Positions 46,900 to 57,999 of a DNA stretch of 64,000 bases are shown here, piece by piece. The position numbers were made by a program, and so were the translations under genes. The notes under the pieces were generated by a model. It saw only the letters and a list, made by a program, of their open reading frames with translations, did no database searches and had not been told where the DNA came from. Source of the DNA: Phoronis australis (Eukaryota > Phoronida > Phoronidae); NCBI GenBank assembly GCA_002633005.1, contig NMRA01000297.1, forward strand, positions 108,737-172,736, read 5' to 3'. The first letter of the stretch is position 1. Every line of letters starts with the position of its first letter.

Positions 46900-48440
46900 T
46901 GTTCAAACTGCCGCGGTTCACTTCGCGTTAGATCATATTGACATATGATTGACATGAGATACCACATTTTGCATTCTTAACTTTAACAATGAATATGGGC
47001 TGCTTGATCACAAATTCGCACAAATGCACTAAATCTTGCAACTCCTTGAATTGCGACAGTTTGGAAGCACATGCTGTTGTGTTGTCGTCTTTTGTTGCGG
47101 CAATTTGTGTTTTGCGTTACTGCACAAACTGTTGGATCCCTCAAGTTAGGACAGCTTGTGCAGCTCACCAAATTTTCGCAAATTCAAGATAGGAACGGCA
47201 GTTTGTACTGTCTTGGTTGACGGATAGTTCTGCTTCCAAAGAAAACACGACAGGGGGGGGGGAGTACTTGTTTTAACTCGAAGTGCCTCGATTTACAGGA
47301 CGGCTTTTCCCTTGCTCTCCATGAGCAGTTTGACGGTGACAACGGTGAAGAATAGGACTGTTACAAAGGACAAGAATGTAAAAGCTGTACCTGGAATGTC
47401 AAGCTTGACGGAAATTGCGATACTGGCAGGGATAACTGATGTCAATATTAAAACAGGAATTGGCAAACGGTGTACAAAAATGTATATTGAGACTGTTGAC
47501 TTGCATTATAGTATCCATACGATTGCCGTCTATCGATAACATCTTGAGATACGTGTTGAATTTTCTTACACTTTCCGTTTTCGACGTCGCTACTAGGTTG
47601 TTTTACAGCAGTGCTAAGGACATTTCAACGCGACAAAAATATCTAAAATATCCGCGCCGAGACTTGCGTTCTTCTTGAAAGAGTTATCTTATCACATTAG
47701 GTTTTTCAAGGGAGTTACGTTAATGTAAATAATCTAAGAAGGACAAGATTAATTTTGCTTTCATGTTCACCGTTTGAATTAAGTCACGTTTAATATCCAC
47801 ATGAGGACTGTATTGTATCACATTTTGTCAAAATTGATACGTGATTATGAAGATTAAAATATATTCTAATTATTCTTTAACGCACATTAATTAGCTAATT
47901 GTAGTTGCACGTACAGAGAAGGCTGTGATCTGTGATAGGTTCGACTTCAAGCCAACGTAAGCAAAAGAAACCGGTTTATGTCAATGATGCGCTAGCCAAG
48001 AGATGCCACGTGCAATTTCTCCGTTCAAGAGAATACTTCTCTGTTGTGTAGTATGTATCTTCAATAATCATTTGATCCCAACCAAGCATCTGGTCCGGAT
48101 TGGCAATGCCGAAGCCAAAATGATCGTGCTGTCTCATTTGACTAAATTTAATATCAAGAGGAGGCGAAGGAGGTGCGGGGGGAAGGGGTGGATATTACAC
48201 GTACATGTACCTAACCTAACTATTTCAATTTCTACACACTTACTCAACCATCTAGCTCTGTATGAGAACGAAAGTTTGTTGAAATAGTGATCAGGTACAC
48301 TCGTTGCAAGTTTGTATGCTTAGGAGGATTGAAGAACAGCCGTCTGTTGAGAAGCAAAACCCCTACAATTCGAGTCAGGTTGCGCGAACGACATTCACCC
48401 TTTCCTGCCTAAAATGAATTCTCCCAACTTTTGGATTACC
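46900..48440. other. no gene recognised
   Basis: Short ORFs only (94 codons at most, 48003-48287). A G10 run near 47250. No splice-supported exons or transposon motifs seen. Confidence 0.5.
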
Positions 48441-48447
48441 GAATACA

Positions 48448-48600
48448 AAATAACGTAGAAAATAAATCTGAAACTAAATAAGGCGATCCATATCCTCCCA
48501 AGGATACTATTGTTTCACGAAATGTAGAATATAAATAGGTAAATAAAACAACAAGAGTGGATCAAGTTGATCCATTCTTGTTGTTTTATTTACCTATTTA
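48448..48600. repeat. dispersed repeat, copy 3, ending in a 30-bp perfect palindrome
   Basis: 48448-48550 matches 44391-44492. From about 48536 to 48598 the sequence is an inverted repeat with arms of about 30 bp (taggtaaataaaacaacaag and its inverse) around tggatcaagttgatcca. Confidence 0.75.
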
Positions 48601-48609
48601 TGCGAATAC

Positions 48610-50920
48610 AAAACAAATCAATACGAAACAAAAGGCGAACTTCATTACGTCCGAATCACTCTTCGTTATCTCTGTCTACATACTCGTCGTGTGCGACTTT
48701 TCGTTCACGACTTTTGGAATAGCAGGAATGAGTGGGTGTGTGACGCACTGAATCGAATTAAAATAGCAGAATTTCATGATTGGGCGGCCAGCCATGGTGC
48801 AGGTCGCTAATAGCTGACTACCAACACGTAAAAATACAACTAATCGTAGTGTATAGACATACATGTATGTTCCTATTAAAAAGTCATACACGACTTGTCG
48901 ATAGAGCACGAGCGATACTCTGACTATCGTTCGACATAGGGATTGATGATCAATTACATGTACGGACTGTTACTGACCTAGTGAAATGGCGTGGACAGAT
49001 TACACTACGAATTAACAATACCCTCAATGAGGAAATCTCGATTGCTCACATTCAGCAAATCGACTAATCGGAGTGTGTCAACTGTAGTCTAAAAGTCGTG
49101 TACAAGTCGGATACTCTGAGTTTGCAGACAAGAATTTTTGACCCGCAGATGTTAGGAACCCGCTTCGTTTCGACCGGACTTCCTCGGAAGTTCGACCAGG
49201 AAGCGTTGTGTCAAAAATTACGACGATAGCTCGAAAATTGTGGCTACAAGATAAAAAAATGTCAGGTCACAATACGTGGGTAGACCAATACGTATCATTA
49301 GCTGAATACCGATGAATCTTAATCCGGCACTGGTACAGTAACTCAAATACATTTATAATACACAAAATGCAGGAAATACATGTACATGTATAGCCGGGTG
49401 TCATTTGGCGTACATGTATTTCTATACAAAACTCATACTATCAGACAATTAAAAATAATCAGTAGAAAGCTTGGTTTCTTCAAATATTTACAGGCGATGA
49501 GGGACTTGTCCTTACAATGCACAACAGATTATTGATCGATTGGAAAACGCCCTGCGTAGCTAACGCGCGTTTTAGCGCACGGATTTTTTGTTCATTTTGT
49601 GTATGCAATCAATAAGACAAAAACACGATTCGTTTATAGCTCGGATATTTTCAGTTGCACGCCACATCCCCACTGGGGAACAATGAATATTAGCCATTAC
49701 AGTATATCCCCAGGGACAGTTCACCTTTTGCACAAGTATTCCCAAACACTGTTAAACCGTCACATAACCTTTCGACAGTAAAAAATTGCGTAATACCATT
49801 TGTTTAGGTTTCTGAAGCAGCTTGCATTGGCCTCAGGTATTACTAAATGTGGTACAATATTGATGCATGAGCCTCAGGCACAGTGCTACCATCAGATTCG
49901 CCAAAATAACACATTATACGTTAATTAGTGCTTTAATGTTAAGCACACACAAACATGACGGCATTCACCAAGTTGGAGATACCTTCGTCAAGACAAATAC
50001 TACACTTAAGTCATCATAAGATAAATGGTCATCGTGTTTGTAAATTTTACCTAAAACACGAAGAAATATGTGATCTGCCCACCTCACAAAAATGACAAAT
50101 ATGAAATAATTTTGAATCAACTTTCATTTGAAACGTTGACACAGGTCAACTTTAGTAACTAATTCAGTGATTTGAGACAATTTTATGCAATTAAGCTGCA
50201 GCCTGGGTCCGCTTTACATATATGTCCAGAAAGAGCAAAGATAACCATTGACGTTTTTATGCATACGTGTTGTGAAATCTATGCGAGCGCATCACAGAGC
50301 GTAGACTTGTGGGATACAGGTCATCATATCCAGGAAACAACAGATACTACCAGTTTATTCGAATCTGTGATGAACTGAACTTCTGACTTTTTGAAATAAT
50401 AGTGGAACGTGATTTCTGCAAATAGTTTAGCTCGTCGTTTCTAAATGGATTCAAGGACTTGGAACCGTGAATATACCGTGGTTGATTGAATTACGGATAT
50501 ACTGCAGGGCCATTTGTGATTAGGCTTTTCTCAGAAACATCCATTATCTTAACAATTGGTAAGTATAGGATGCTAATTTCAAGGCGCATTTCTATTTCAA
50601 TCGACACTTAATAGGGTTTTGACACATTTTTAATTGATCGTTGAATTTTTAATGTTTTTCCTTTTCTTATTGCAAATTTGCAAAAAAGATTGTGAGATCA
50701 CTGAACTAGTTTTCCGTTATAACGTACTAAATAAAAACACCTCTGGCAAAAATGTGAAATTTGCATGGGTTACTTCTAGTTAAATTAATTATTGAATTTC
50801 TTTTGAAAACGGAATAAATTCGTTGCACGATGCCAGTTTTATGTTTTAACTTCTTTAGTTATGTTTCCCGATTTATTGGTTTTCTTCTTTCCCTGTTCTT
50901 GATTATTCAAAACAAATTGC
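48610..50920. other. no gene recognised
   Basis: AT-rich, with short ORFs on both strands and no motifs. Short repeats of acatgta type near 49370-49420. Confidence 0.5.
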
Positions 50921-50929
50921 AAAATGTCT

Positions 50930-51229
50930 TCAAATGGTTGACTGTAAAGTAACACCCTGTTAACGCAGTAAAAGCTAAAGATATGATATGGGATATTTTT
51001 CATCATCACCAGAAAAGCATATAAACGACACACGGCAGTTAAAATTAACTTCAGGGATACAGAAGTGGTTGATAATTTAAAATTTTTGGGAATTGATTTA
51101 GGTTTCACATTGTCATGGACAAAGCATTCTACTGAAATTTGCATTACGATATCAAGAACAAACTGGTCATTAAGTATTTTGAAACATTATATTCCAAACT
51201 ATGTTTCACTTGGTATTTACAATTCTTGA
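50930..51229 (+). mobile_element. LINE reverse-transcriptase fragment
   Basis: In broken frames: FKWLTVK (stop) HPVNAVKAKDMIW, then VVDNLKFLGIDLGFTLSWTK and ISRTNWSLSILKHYIPNYVS. These match the thumb region after the catalytic motif of CR1/RTE/Jockey-type non-LTR RTs (KWL..NKL.LN..KT then LGI..D..L.W..H). At least one stop and one frameshift. Only about 100 residues' worth remain. Confidence 0.6.
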
Positions 51230-51251
51230 ATTTATAGTTCTCGACATAATA

Positions 51252-51252
<1 letters not shown>

Positions 51253-51282
<30 letters not shown>

Positions 51283-51290
51283 CTTCTTCC
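51253..51290 (+). repeat. (TTC)n microsatellite
   Basis: About 12 perfect cttctt units just 3' of the LINE fragment. It may be the simple-repeat tail of that element. Confidence 0.9.
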
Positions 51291-51769
51291 CCTTCTTTCA
51301 GTTTTCAACAAACGACCGAAATGCCGATCCTTATATGTTGGCGCATGTCAGTGATAAACTGAACTGTGCTTATTTGTGAAAATAACAACAAAACAAAGTG
51401 CAGGTTAGTGCCAGGATAAAACAAGTTTTATTGTTGGGCAATTCCGTGAAACAGTCAACCTCGAGACAAAAAATTGTGGCTACACTAAAATTTCTGGTCT
51501 CACCTGAAAGCCCATTAGTTCTAGTTTCAGGACCCATACTTGATTGTCCTCTAAGTTTAATTTTTTTTGCTTAAATGGACCCTTAAAATTAGCTTGACTT
51601 TCATGTGTGTTGCTAATTATTGCCATAAAAAGCTAATTGTGGGTGTTCCACTATACTATCAAATTTGTGCAATCACTTGAACCCCTAACTTTATAAAAAG
51701 TAACATTTCATCTTTAGCACATCATCGACCACTTGGGGTCAAAAGTCAACTCCTGGATATCATGGTGCC

Positions 51770-53912
51770 GTACGTCCGTCACAAAAAGTGTTAAAGAGTT
51801 TAGTTACGTTAAAAGTTTTCAATCAAAATTTAATTTCAGATTCTCTTTTAACTTATTATTCAATAAAAAATTTAGATATCACGGATTATTCGTTAAGTCA
51901 GAAATTACGTGACAGACGTACAGCAAATTTGTACGTCCGTCACGTCCGTCCGTCACACCCATGAAATTACAATTTTTCAGCCAATAAAAATAACCTTAGG
52001 TCATATTTTTACTTTCTAAACTTGTAGAAGATAAAATATTACAAAGGAAGCTTTGAAATTATGCGAAGATGTTGCTACAAATTTAAACTAAATGCATTGG
52101 ACTTTTTCAATTTCAAAAGTATTTGCAGAAAAGTTATAGTTTACAATGTCATCTAGTTATTCTTTGTAGAATTAAACTTATTAAACTCAGACAGTTGGAC
52201 CACATTATGAAGTGTAAATAAAACAAAATGTTAATTTAAAGAACTTTTTGTTTTTCTGTTGATACCCCGTGTTTATAAAGAAAATTAATACTGAACTTTT
52301 AGGAATATTAAGATGCAAAAATATTCATACAAAAGATCTCCTAAGGTGCTTTAGAGTATAAATAACAAGAGACCTAAAAGAATACATGTCAAGTTGCTCC
52401 TGGGCTGGAATCAACAAGTTATTTCTACTCTGACGTGCTATACTGTGTTTTGAGTTGACAAAGCCGACACTGGGCATTTTTAAGCGTTAGGAACCTATCA
52501 CCTACTTTATTGAACATTTTTGTCACCCCCTCGGAGACTGTAGTCACTCTTTTGTGTTTTTCATTGTATCGGGCCATTGGGTGGCTTGTATGAAATGATT
52601 TCAAGCAAATGATTACATTGTCCCATCTTACATAATTTTGATCCCTCAACCTTTTTAGGAATTAAACAAATATTTTCTGCTGAGCTTCAAGGATATTAAA
52701 CGGTCATTTTGAAACGATAGAGGAAACCATTGTAGACCACGGGAAAAACAGAATGATGCAACAGGTAGAAGAATAAATATCTGTCAGAATATTTTTTGAA
52801 ACTCTAAAAAATTCCATCGTAGAAATTCATAATAATTGTACTTGCGCGTACTGTGATGTGACATTTTAAGCCTCTCTTTAAATTTGGAAAGGCATGAGTT
52901 AAAGAGCTGGGTTAAAACCTAAACGTGCTAATCACTAATTAGAAACCAATATCTGATATGTTAGTTTTACATATTCCTAAATCATAATCCTCAATCAATT
53001 AATTTAAAATGTCTTATTTTCACACTGGAAGGCAGCACAGGTGATTTGAATCAAAATATGAATGCCAAAAGTCGATGCTGTCTACTAAACCATGCTCCAC
53101 GTTTTGTGTTAAGAAGATACTGAAGTCTTGTTTCTACCACTTTTAAAACATCACCATTATTACGTACATGGGCATGCATCCGAACCATCAACGGCATGGT
53201 TCAGAGAATAATTTTGTACAAGCTTACAGTGAGTTCTAACTTAAAAAACAATTAATTAAAATGCGTTTTTATGACAGTGATTAATACTGTTTTAAACTTT
53301 ATTTCACATTTTATACTTTTGACAGTCACATTTACTCATTAGTTTCGAATTAGTATTTTATTTAACGCATAAATAAGATTTTCGTGATATGTAATAGCTG
53401 TCAAATACTATCGTTCTTACTCCCATCTATGTTGCTTACCGTCTTCAAAGGGAAGTGAAGATTTTAGGTTTTTTATATCTTTAATTAAATGTATTGAAAA
53501 GATAAAATCCTAGAGTATGTTCCTAGCATAGGCCTACTTGTGACGATTTCGTGCAAAAGGTTAATCGGTAAATTTTAGTTAAAAATATTGAATTAGTAGC
53601 AAAAGATCAATATAACGTAAATACTGCAAAAGTTAGAATCATTCTGAATTGATATTTTAGTCACAATAATCTAATATCAGAAATTCAGAGCGTACGTCCG
53701 TCACGTACGTCCGTCACACTAAGTCAACATATAACGGGCTCTCTGACAAAAATTTCTTAGAAGACATTATCAAAAAATTAGTGTGTTGTACTTTGCAAAC
53801 ATTCCACTAAATCATCATATAAAACAGAAAAGTGTAACTAAATGCAACTCACAGAAAATTGACGTTAAAAAGTTAAAAAAAACAAAGCAAATTCTCTGCG
53901 TACGCCCGGCAC
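51770..53912. repeat. clustered 13-mer GTACGTCCGTCAC
   Basis: Copies at 51770, 51909 (inverse, one mismatch), 51931, 51944 (one variant), 53692, 53705 and a degenerate one at 53900. The pairs at 51931/51944 and 53692/53705 are head-to-tail. Surrounding AT-rich DNA is otherwise featureless except for the short minus ORF at 52425-52649, which I do not recognise. Confidence 0.7.
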
Positions 53913-54079
53913 ACCCATTTAAAGGCAATTTTCTCCGTCAGATTAAAAGATAGGGGAAAAGTTGATACACGCTTTGAAAGCTACTAATGAGACCTATCAA
54001 TTGATGTTAATTATGTTTCTAGGATGAACATATTTTTCACAATTGATCAAAATGTTCTATAATTGTTCAAATGGAATTG

Positions 54080-55047
54080 CCATGTTTACTGAGTAGTGTT
54101 GATGTTTGAGATGTGACTTCTGAATGTCTCTATTGTTTCTGATAAGATGGCATGTTGTGGGAGGCTATTCCAGAGTAATAGTAGACGGGAAGAAAGAGTT
54201 TGTGTAGTATGCAGTGCGAATGTATGTTCTCACAAAGTTTTGAGTGTGGGAATTACATGTACGTGACCTAGAAATATGTAGCGGTGGAAGGTACAGTATG
54301 TGTGGGGAATGGCAACCAGGTTGTGTACGGTCTTGTACGTGAGGGACAGTTTATTTTGAGCACGTCTTTCTTGAAGAGCAGGCCATTTGAGAGTGGTAAG
54401 CACAGACGAAACAGGAGTATCTGGAGTGGTCATTTAGGACGAACCTGGCTGCTCCACGCTGTATTCTTTCTATCTTGTCAATATTGAAGCAAGTGGAGGG
54501 ATCCCATACAGAGGAGGACCTAAAGAAGTTTGGATCAACTAGTGAAGTGTATGTCAGGGCTTTTGTTTCACGGGGAACATATTTGAGGTTGCGTTTAATG
54601 AAGACAAGAGTTCTAGAAGTGATTGTGTCTATGTGAGTGTTCCATGATAAATTATTTGTAAGAGTGACCCCAAGATATGGGGCTTGATTTATGCATTTGA
54701 GCGATGCGTTGTGAAGACCGTAATTGTATATTATGGGGGAGGTTTTCTGTGGACACGTAGAATATGGCAATTGGAAACGTTGAAGTCCATTTTCCAAGAT
54801 TTTTCTCTGGAGGCTAAGGAGTCTTAGTCTTGCTGTAGTAATTGGCAACCATGGGGGAAACATTAGATCTATAGAGAACTGTATCATCGGCAAAGAGACG
54901 GACATTTGATAGAATGGAGTCGGGAAAGTCATTTATATAATGTATGAAGAGTGTAGGATCAGCGAGAGAGCCCTGGGGCACCCCTGATTGAACAGGGGAG
55001 GAATTTGAGAACTCGCTATCGACGGCGACTCTCTCAGCCGATTTCAT
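54080..55047 (-). mobile_element. LINE (Jockey/CR1-like) reverse transcriptase, 3' half, decayed
   Basis: On the minus strand from 55047: SGVPQGSLADPTLFIHYIND, then SNVRLFADDTVLYR (catalytic FADD intact), a frame change near 54850, then YLGVTLTNNLSWNTHIDTI and RIQRGAARFV. Another frame change near 54430 leads to LQERRAQNKLSLTYKTVHNL, and near 54150 SRLLLWNSLPQHAI, the conserved WN.LP end. So a nearly continuous 3' half is present with at least two or three frameshifts. The 5' part (endonuclease, palm N-terminus) is missing: the element is 5'-truncated at about 55050, as is typical. Confidence 0.85.
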
Positions 55048-55050
55048 AAA

Positions 55051-55205
55051 GGTGTTTTAACAAAATCAGGTATAAGACTTAAACTTGGTCTTTCTAAACC
55101 TGGTCTAATTTTAGACCTAACTTGCATTTCACCAACGTGGTTTAAAAGTCTAAAGCCTGGTTTTGTTAGACCAGGGAGCCGGTTTAGTAAAACCAGCTTT
55201 AAAGT
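55051..55205. repeat. imperfect inverted repeat with AAACC(A/T)GG blocks
   Basis: gttttaacaaaatcaggtat/aagacttaaac near 55052-55085 is partly the inverse of gtttaaaagtctaaagcctg/gttttgttagacc near 55139-55172. It abuts the 5'-truncated LINE, so it may be the element the LINE landed in. Confidence 0.5.
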
Positions 55206-55673
55206 ATCTAAGCCACGATGCTGTGTCATGTGGATTAACCCAACAAAGAAATTACTGAAGTGCTTCAATGGAACCTTGATCATGTGGGTATACAATGGCA
55301 CACACGAGTAGAATCAGTGCAGACATTTGCGAAAAAGGTCTAAAAGCTTTTCTCATGAGAAAAAAATGTAATGTATGTGCCCAACACACGTACACACATT
55401 CAAGTACTTGCATATGATTAGCCGCAACATGATTAATGTCCTAATTTATTTCCGTGCCATTTTAGTGTTTATTTTTTCCGGCCAATGGGGGACAAGACCC
55501 CTTCCCGTCAACATTGAATCGGAGACCAATGGAGGAGGAACTCAGAAGAATCAGAAGATGCTGTCTTCAGTCAAATTCGTAACGCTTACGACGACTACGC
55601 CCTGCTCGACCAGTAGTATTCTGAGGAATCCTCACTGAGGACACCGTCCAGCACGTATGCTGGTTTACACATA

Positions 55674-55825
55674 AGGGGATCCAAGGGGGTTAAGGGGTCC
55701 GGACCCTTTTTCCATTGATTTTAGTGATATCAAATCTATAATTTTTAAATTGTTGACTTGGTTCCCCATTTAAAAAGTCCTTGACCGACCCCCCCCCCTT
55801 AAACATCGTAGATCCACCCCTGCTA
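55674..55825. mobile_element. about 150-bp small element with inverted ends
   Basis: The left end aggggatccaagggggttaa is approximately inverted at the right end (ccttaaacatcgtagatcca). Homopolymer C10 inside. This type of short sequence is commonly interspersed in invertebrate genomes. Non-coding. Confidence 0.5.
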
Positions 55826-55829
55826 CGTT

Positions 55830-57200
55830 TGATCTTTTCGTCGTCGTAAGACTGAATATTTTCGCTTTGAAACTTCGTCGTGTTGTGTGCCTGGTAGCTA
55901 TAATACCAGTTACCGAGATAAAAAATTTAGTTACTACCTGTTTCCCAAGGATCAAGAACTGCGTTAAACATGGGTCTGAGACATTCGTAGAGCTGGTAGC
56001 AAAGGCCGACTTCGTGAATTCTTTCCGACTTGGTAGCATAAAGTATGCAGCGCTCATTTTGAGGGCGGCAAGAAAACGTATCTTGGAAACTGCCCAACAA
56101 TATCTCCCTTCAAAGAAACAGTAACAAAATACTCTACGGCGGTTGGTAGTAAAAAAAAAACAACTTGTTTTCGCTTGACCAGAACCAAGCCAACATGAGC
56201 AATTTTGAGGATAATGCCTCTGCACAATCACCTGTTCTGGGTCAACACACTTAACGTACGCTCACTATATGTATTACGCGCTAGGATAAAGCGGTCAGAA
56301 TATTATTATTTACTTTCTACAAAATTGTGGTGCATTGCTATCAAAATTCGTTGTTAAATTACGATCATTTTTCATAAAATTGGGTTGGAAATCCCAGGCC
56401 GAAATCTTGCCGACAAATGCGTAGCTGCCGCGGTCTCGCAGTCGTCGATAGGGCTTGAATTCTTGAATAAGAATACAGCTTCGACTCAACAAATTACCTG
56501 AAATCCTCTTCAAGTTTTCCAAATAGCGTCTCTAAGATTTTTAAGTTCTTGTGGAGTCTGGATTAACTGCAAATTAAGTCCAAATCTGCGCTAGATTGCG
56601 ATAAAAATCTCTGGAGGAACACACATGTTGATGTCACGTGACGTTTGTTTTGAAGTTTGTATGCGTGTGTGTGACAGTAAGCGTGCGTGTGCTTGTCATC
56701 AGAGTTCATTTGCCAGAGTAATGTAATGATCTAGGCGTGTATTGTATCCAAAGAAATTAAGTCAAGCAGTCAAGCAGAGCGTGTTTTAATATTTAGCTTA
56801 GCACTTGCTGGCCTCATCTGCTAAAAAACGTTCGAGATTTTTTTCGGTAAGACCGATATGTCACTCATTGAGTCGCCGGGTGAGTGGATGCGTGACCGTA
56901 GTGCAACAGCTTTTCCGGAAGATTTGGGGTGTAAGGGTGCGAAGTGGGTCGTTTTGACCTTAAAAACACCAATTACGATTAGTTAAATAATTTCTCTTAA
57001 AAAGATGCAAAATTTTTTTACGGTAATAGAAACTTTCGGAAATTAGTGCCAATACTTATTTGCCGATGCTTTGTTACCCGTTTCATGAATAGATACATGT
57101 AGTTCCCGACTAAATGTCTTCGATGACAGCCGGTACATTATGCAGCGCGCGCTTCTTGGCCGCGTGCTAACACTGTTCGATTTTTTTATTAGTCTTCGAT
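55830..57200. other. no gene recognised
   Basis: The minus ORF at 55770-56231 (153 codons) and its plus-strand shadow at 55867-56124 are the longest frames. Neither shows a motif that I can name. Confidence 0.45.
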
Positions 57201-57249
57201 TCACGGTTTTCACGTGTACAAAGAAGTTTGGATTCCTGTTGAGGCCGGA

Positions 57250-57480
57250 GAAGATCTGTACCGGAAAGAAACAATGCAAGGCCGCTGACAAGTACGCTGC
57301 ATCTCTTTTCAAAGTCCACACCCACGTAGTGGGGCACATCCCTCGCAAGAGCAGCAAAACTTCTGCGTTCTTTTTGAATCGCGGCGTAAGTTTGAAGTGT
57401 ATACGGACATAACGGTGAGGCTCGTGGTCTACAAATTCAGGACTGTCGGATCTTTCAATTGATAAATTGGAGACGTTAGA
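57250..57480 (+). pseudogene. HIRAN-like repetitive protein fragment
   Basis: The frame DKYAASLFKVHTHVVGHIPR then FFLNRG resembles a HIRAN-like domain found in many copies in marine invertebrates (DxYAVAV..VVGHVPR..S..FFL.RGG, from memory). A frame shift near 57395 is followed by GHNGEARGLQIQDC in another frame, matching the expected G..GLEIPC end. No introns or start can be defined. Confidence 0.4.
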
Positions 57481-57769
57481 ACTGTAGGTAACGGCATTTT
57501 TCGCATGTAGTTCATGGGCTGGGCGCTTACTTAAGCAGAGTCTGAAAACGCGTTGGGGCAGTTGTTGGGGCATGGGCGCTTATTAGGGCGAATAGCGGCA
57601 GAATTGCATACAGCAGCGTAGTTTAATGCACACAAATCACACGTCGTGCAAACCAATCGGCCATTCAATTTACCCTGCGCACCCTAATTTCCGGACATGC
57701 GCAATGGTTAAATCGATTCGGTTGCAACTTCGCTATTGTACACCGTGGCATCATTCAATTGCACCTATA

Positions 57770-57850
57770 CAGGGCCGTAGAAGCGGGGGGCGGGGTGGCA
57801 CGCCCACCCCCCAAAATTTTCAGGCGTCAGGGCTATACCGTGGCAACCGA
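57770..57850 (+). repeat. G/C-homopolymer interspersed repeat fragment
   Basis: agggccgtagaagcgggggg then gcccaccccccaaaattttc; the left and right halves are partly inverse. It resembles short interspersed sequences common in invertebrate DNA. Confidence 0.35.
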
Positions 57851-57999
57851 CACACGCATGGGGCGGGGACAGTCGAGAAAAGAAAGATTGCTAAATGCGG
57901 ATAAGAGAGAAAACTCAAGAGAACATTTAACAATTTTGTATCAGTGCATGGTTTACCTGTTGAGGACCCTGGTCAGTTGTTGACGTCTAAATACACTTT

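Noticed and set aside
55770-56231. 153-codon minus-strand ORF
   Set aside because: No motif, Ser/Thr-rich, with an open shadow on the other strand. Not enough to call a gene.
57043-57573. 176-codon minus-strand ORF
   Set aside because: The plus strand of the same DNA shows the more protein-like HIRAN-type text, so the minus frame is probably a shadow.
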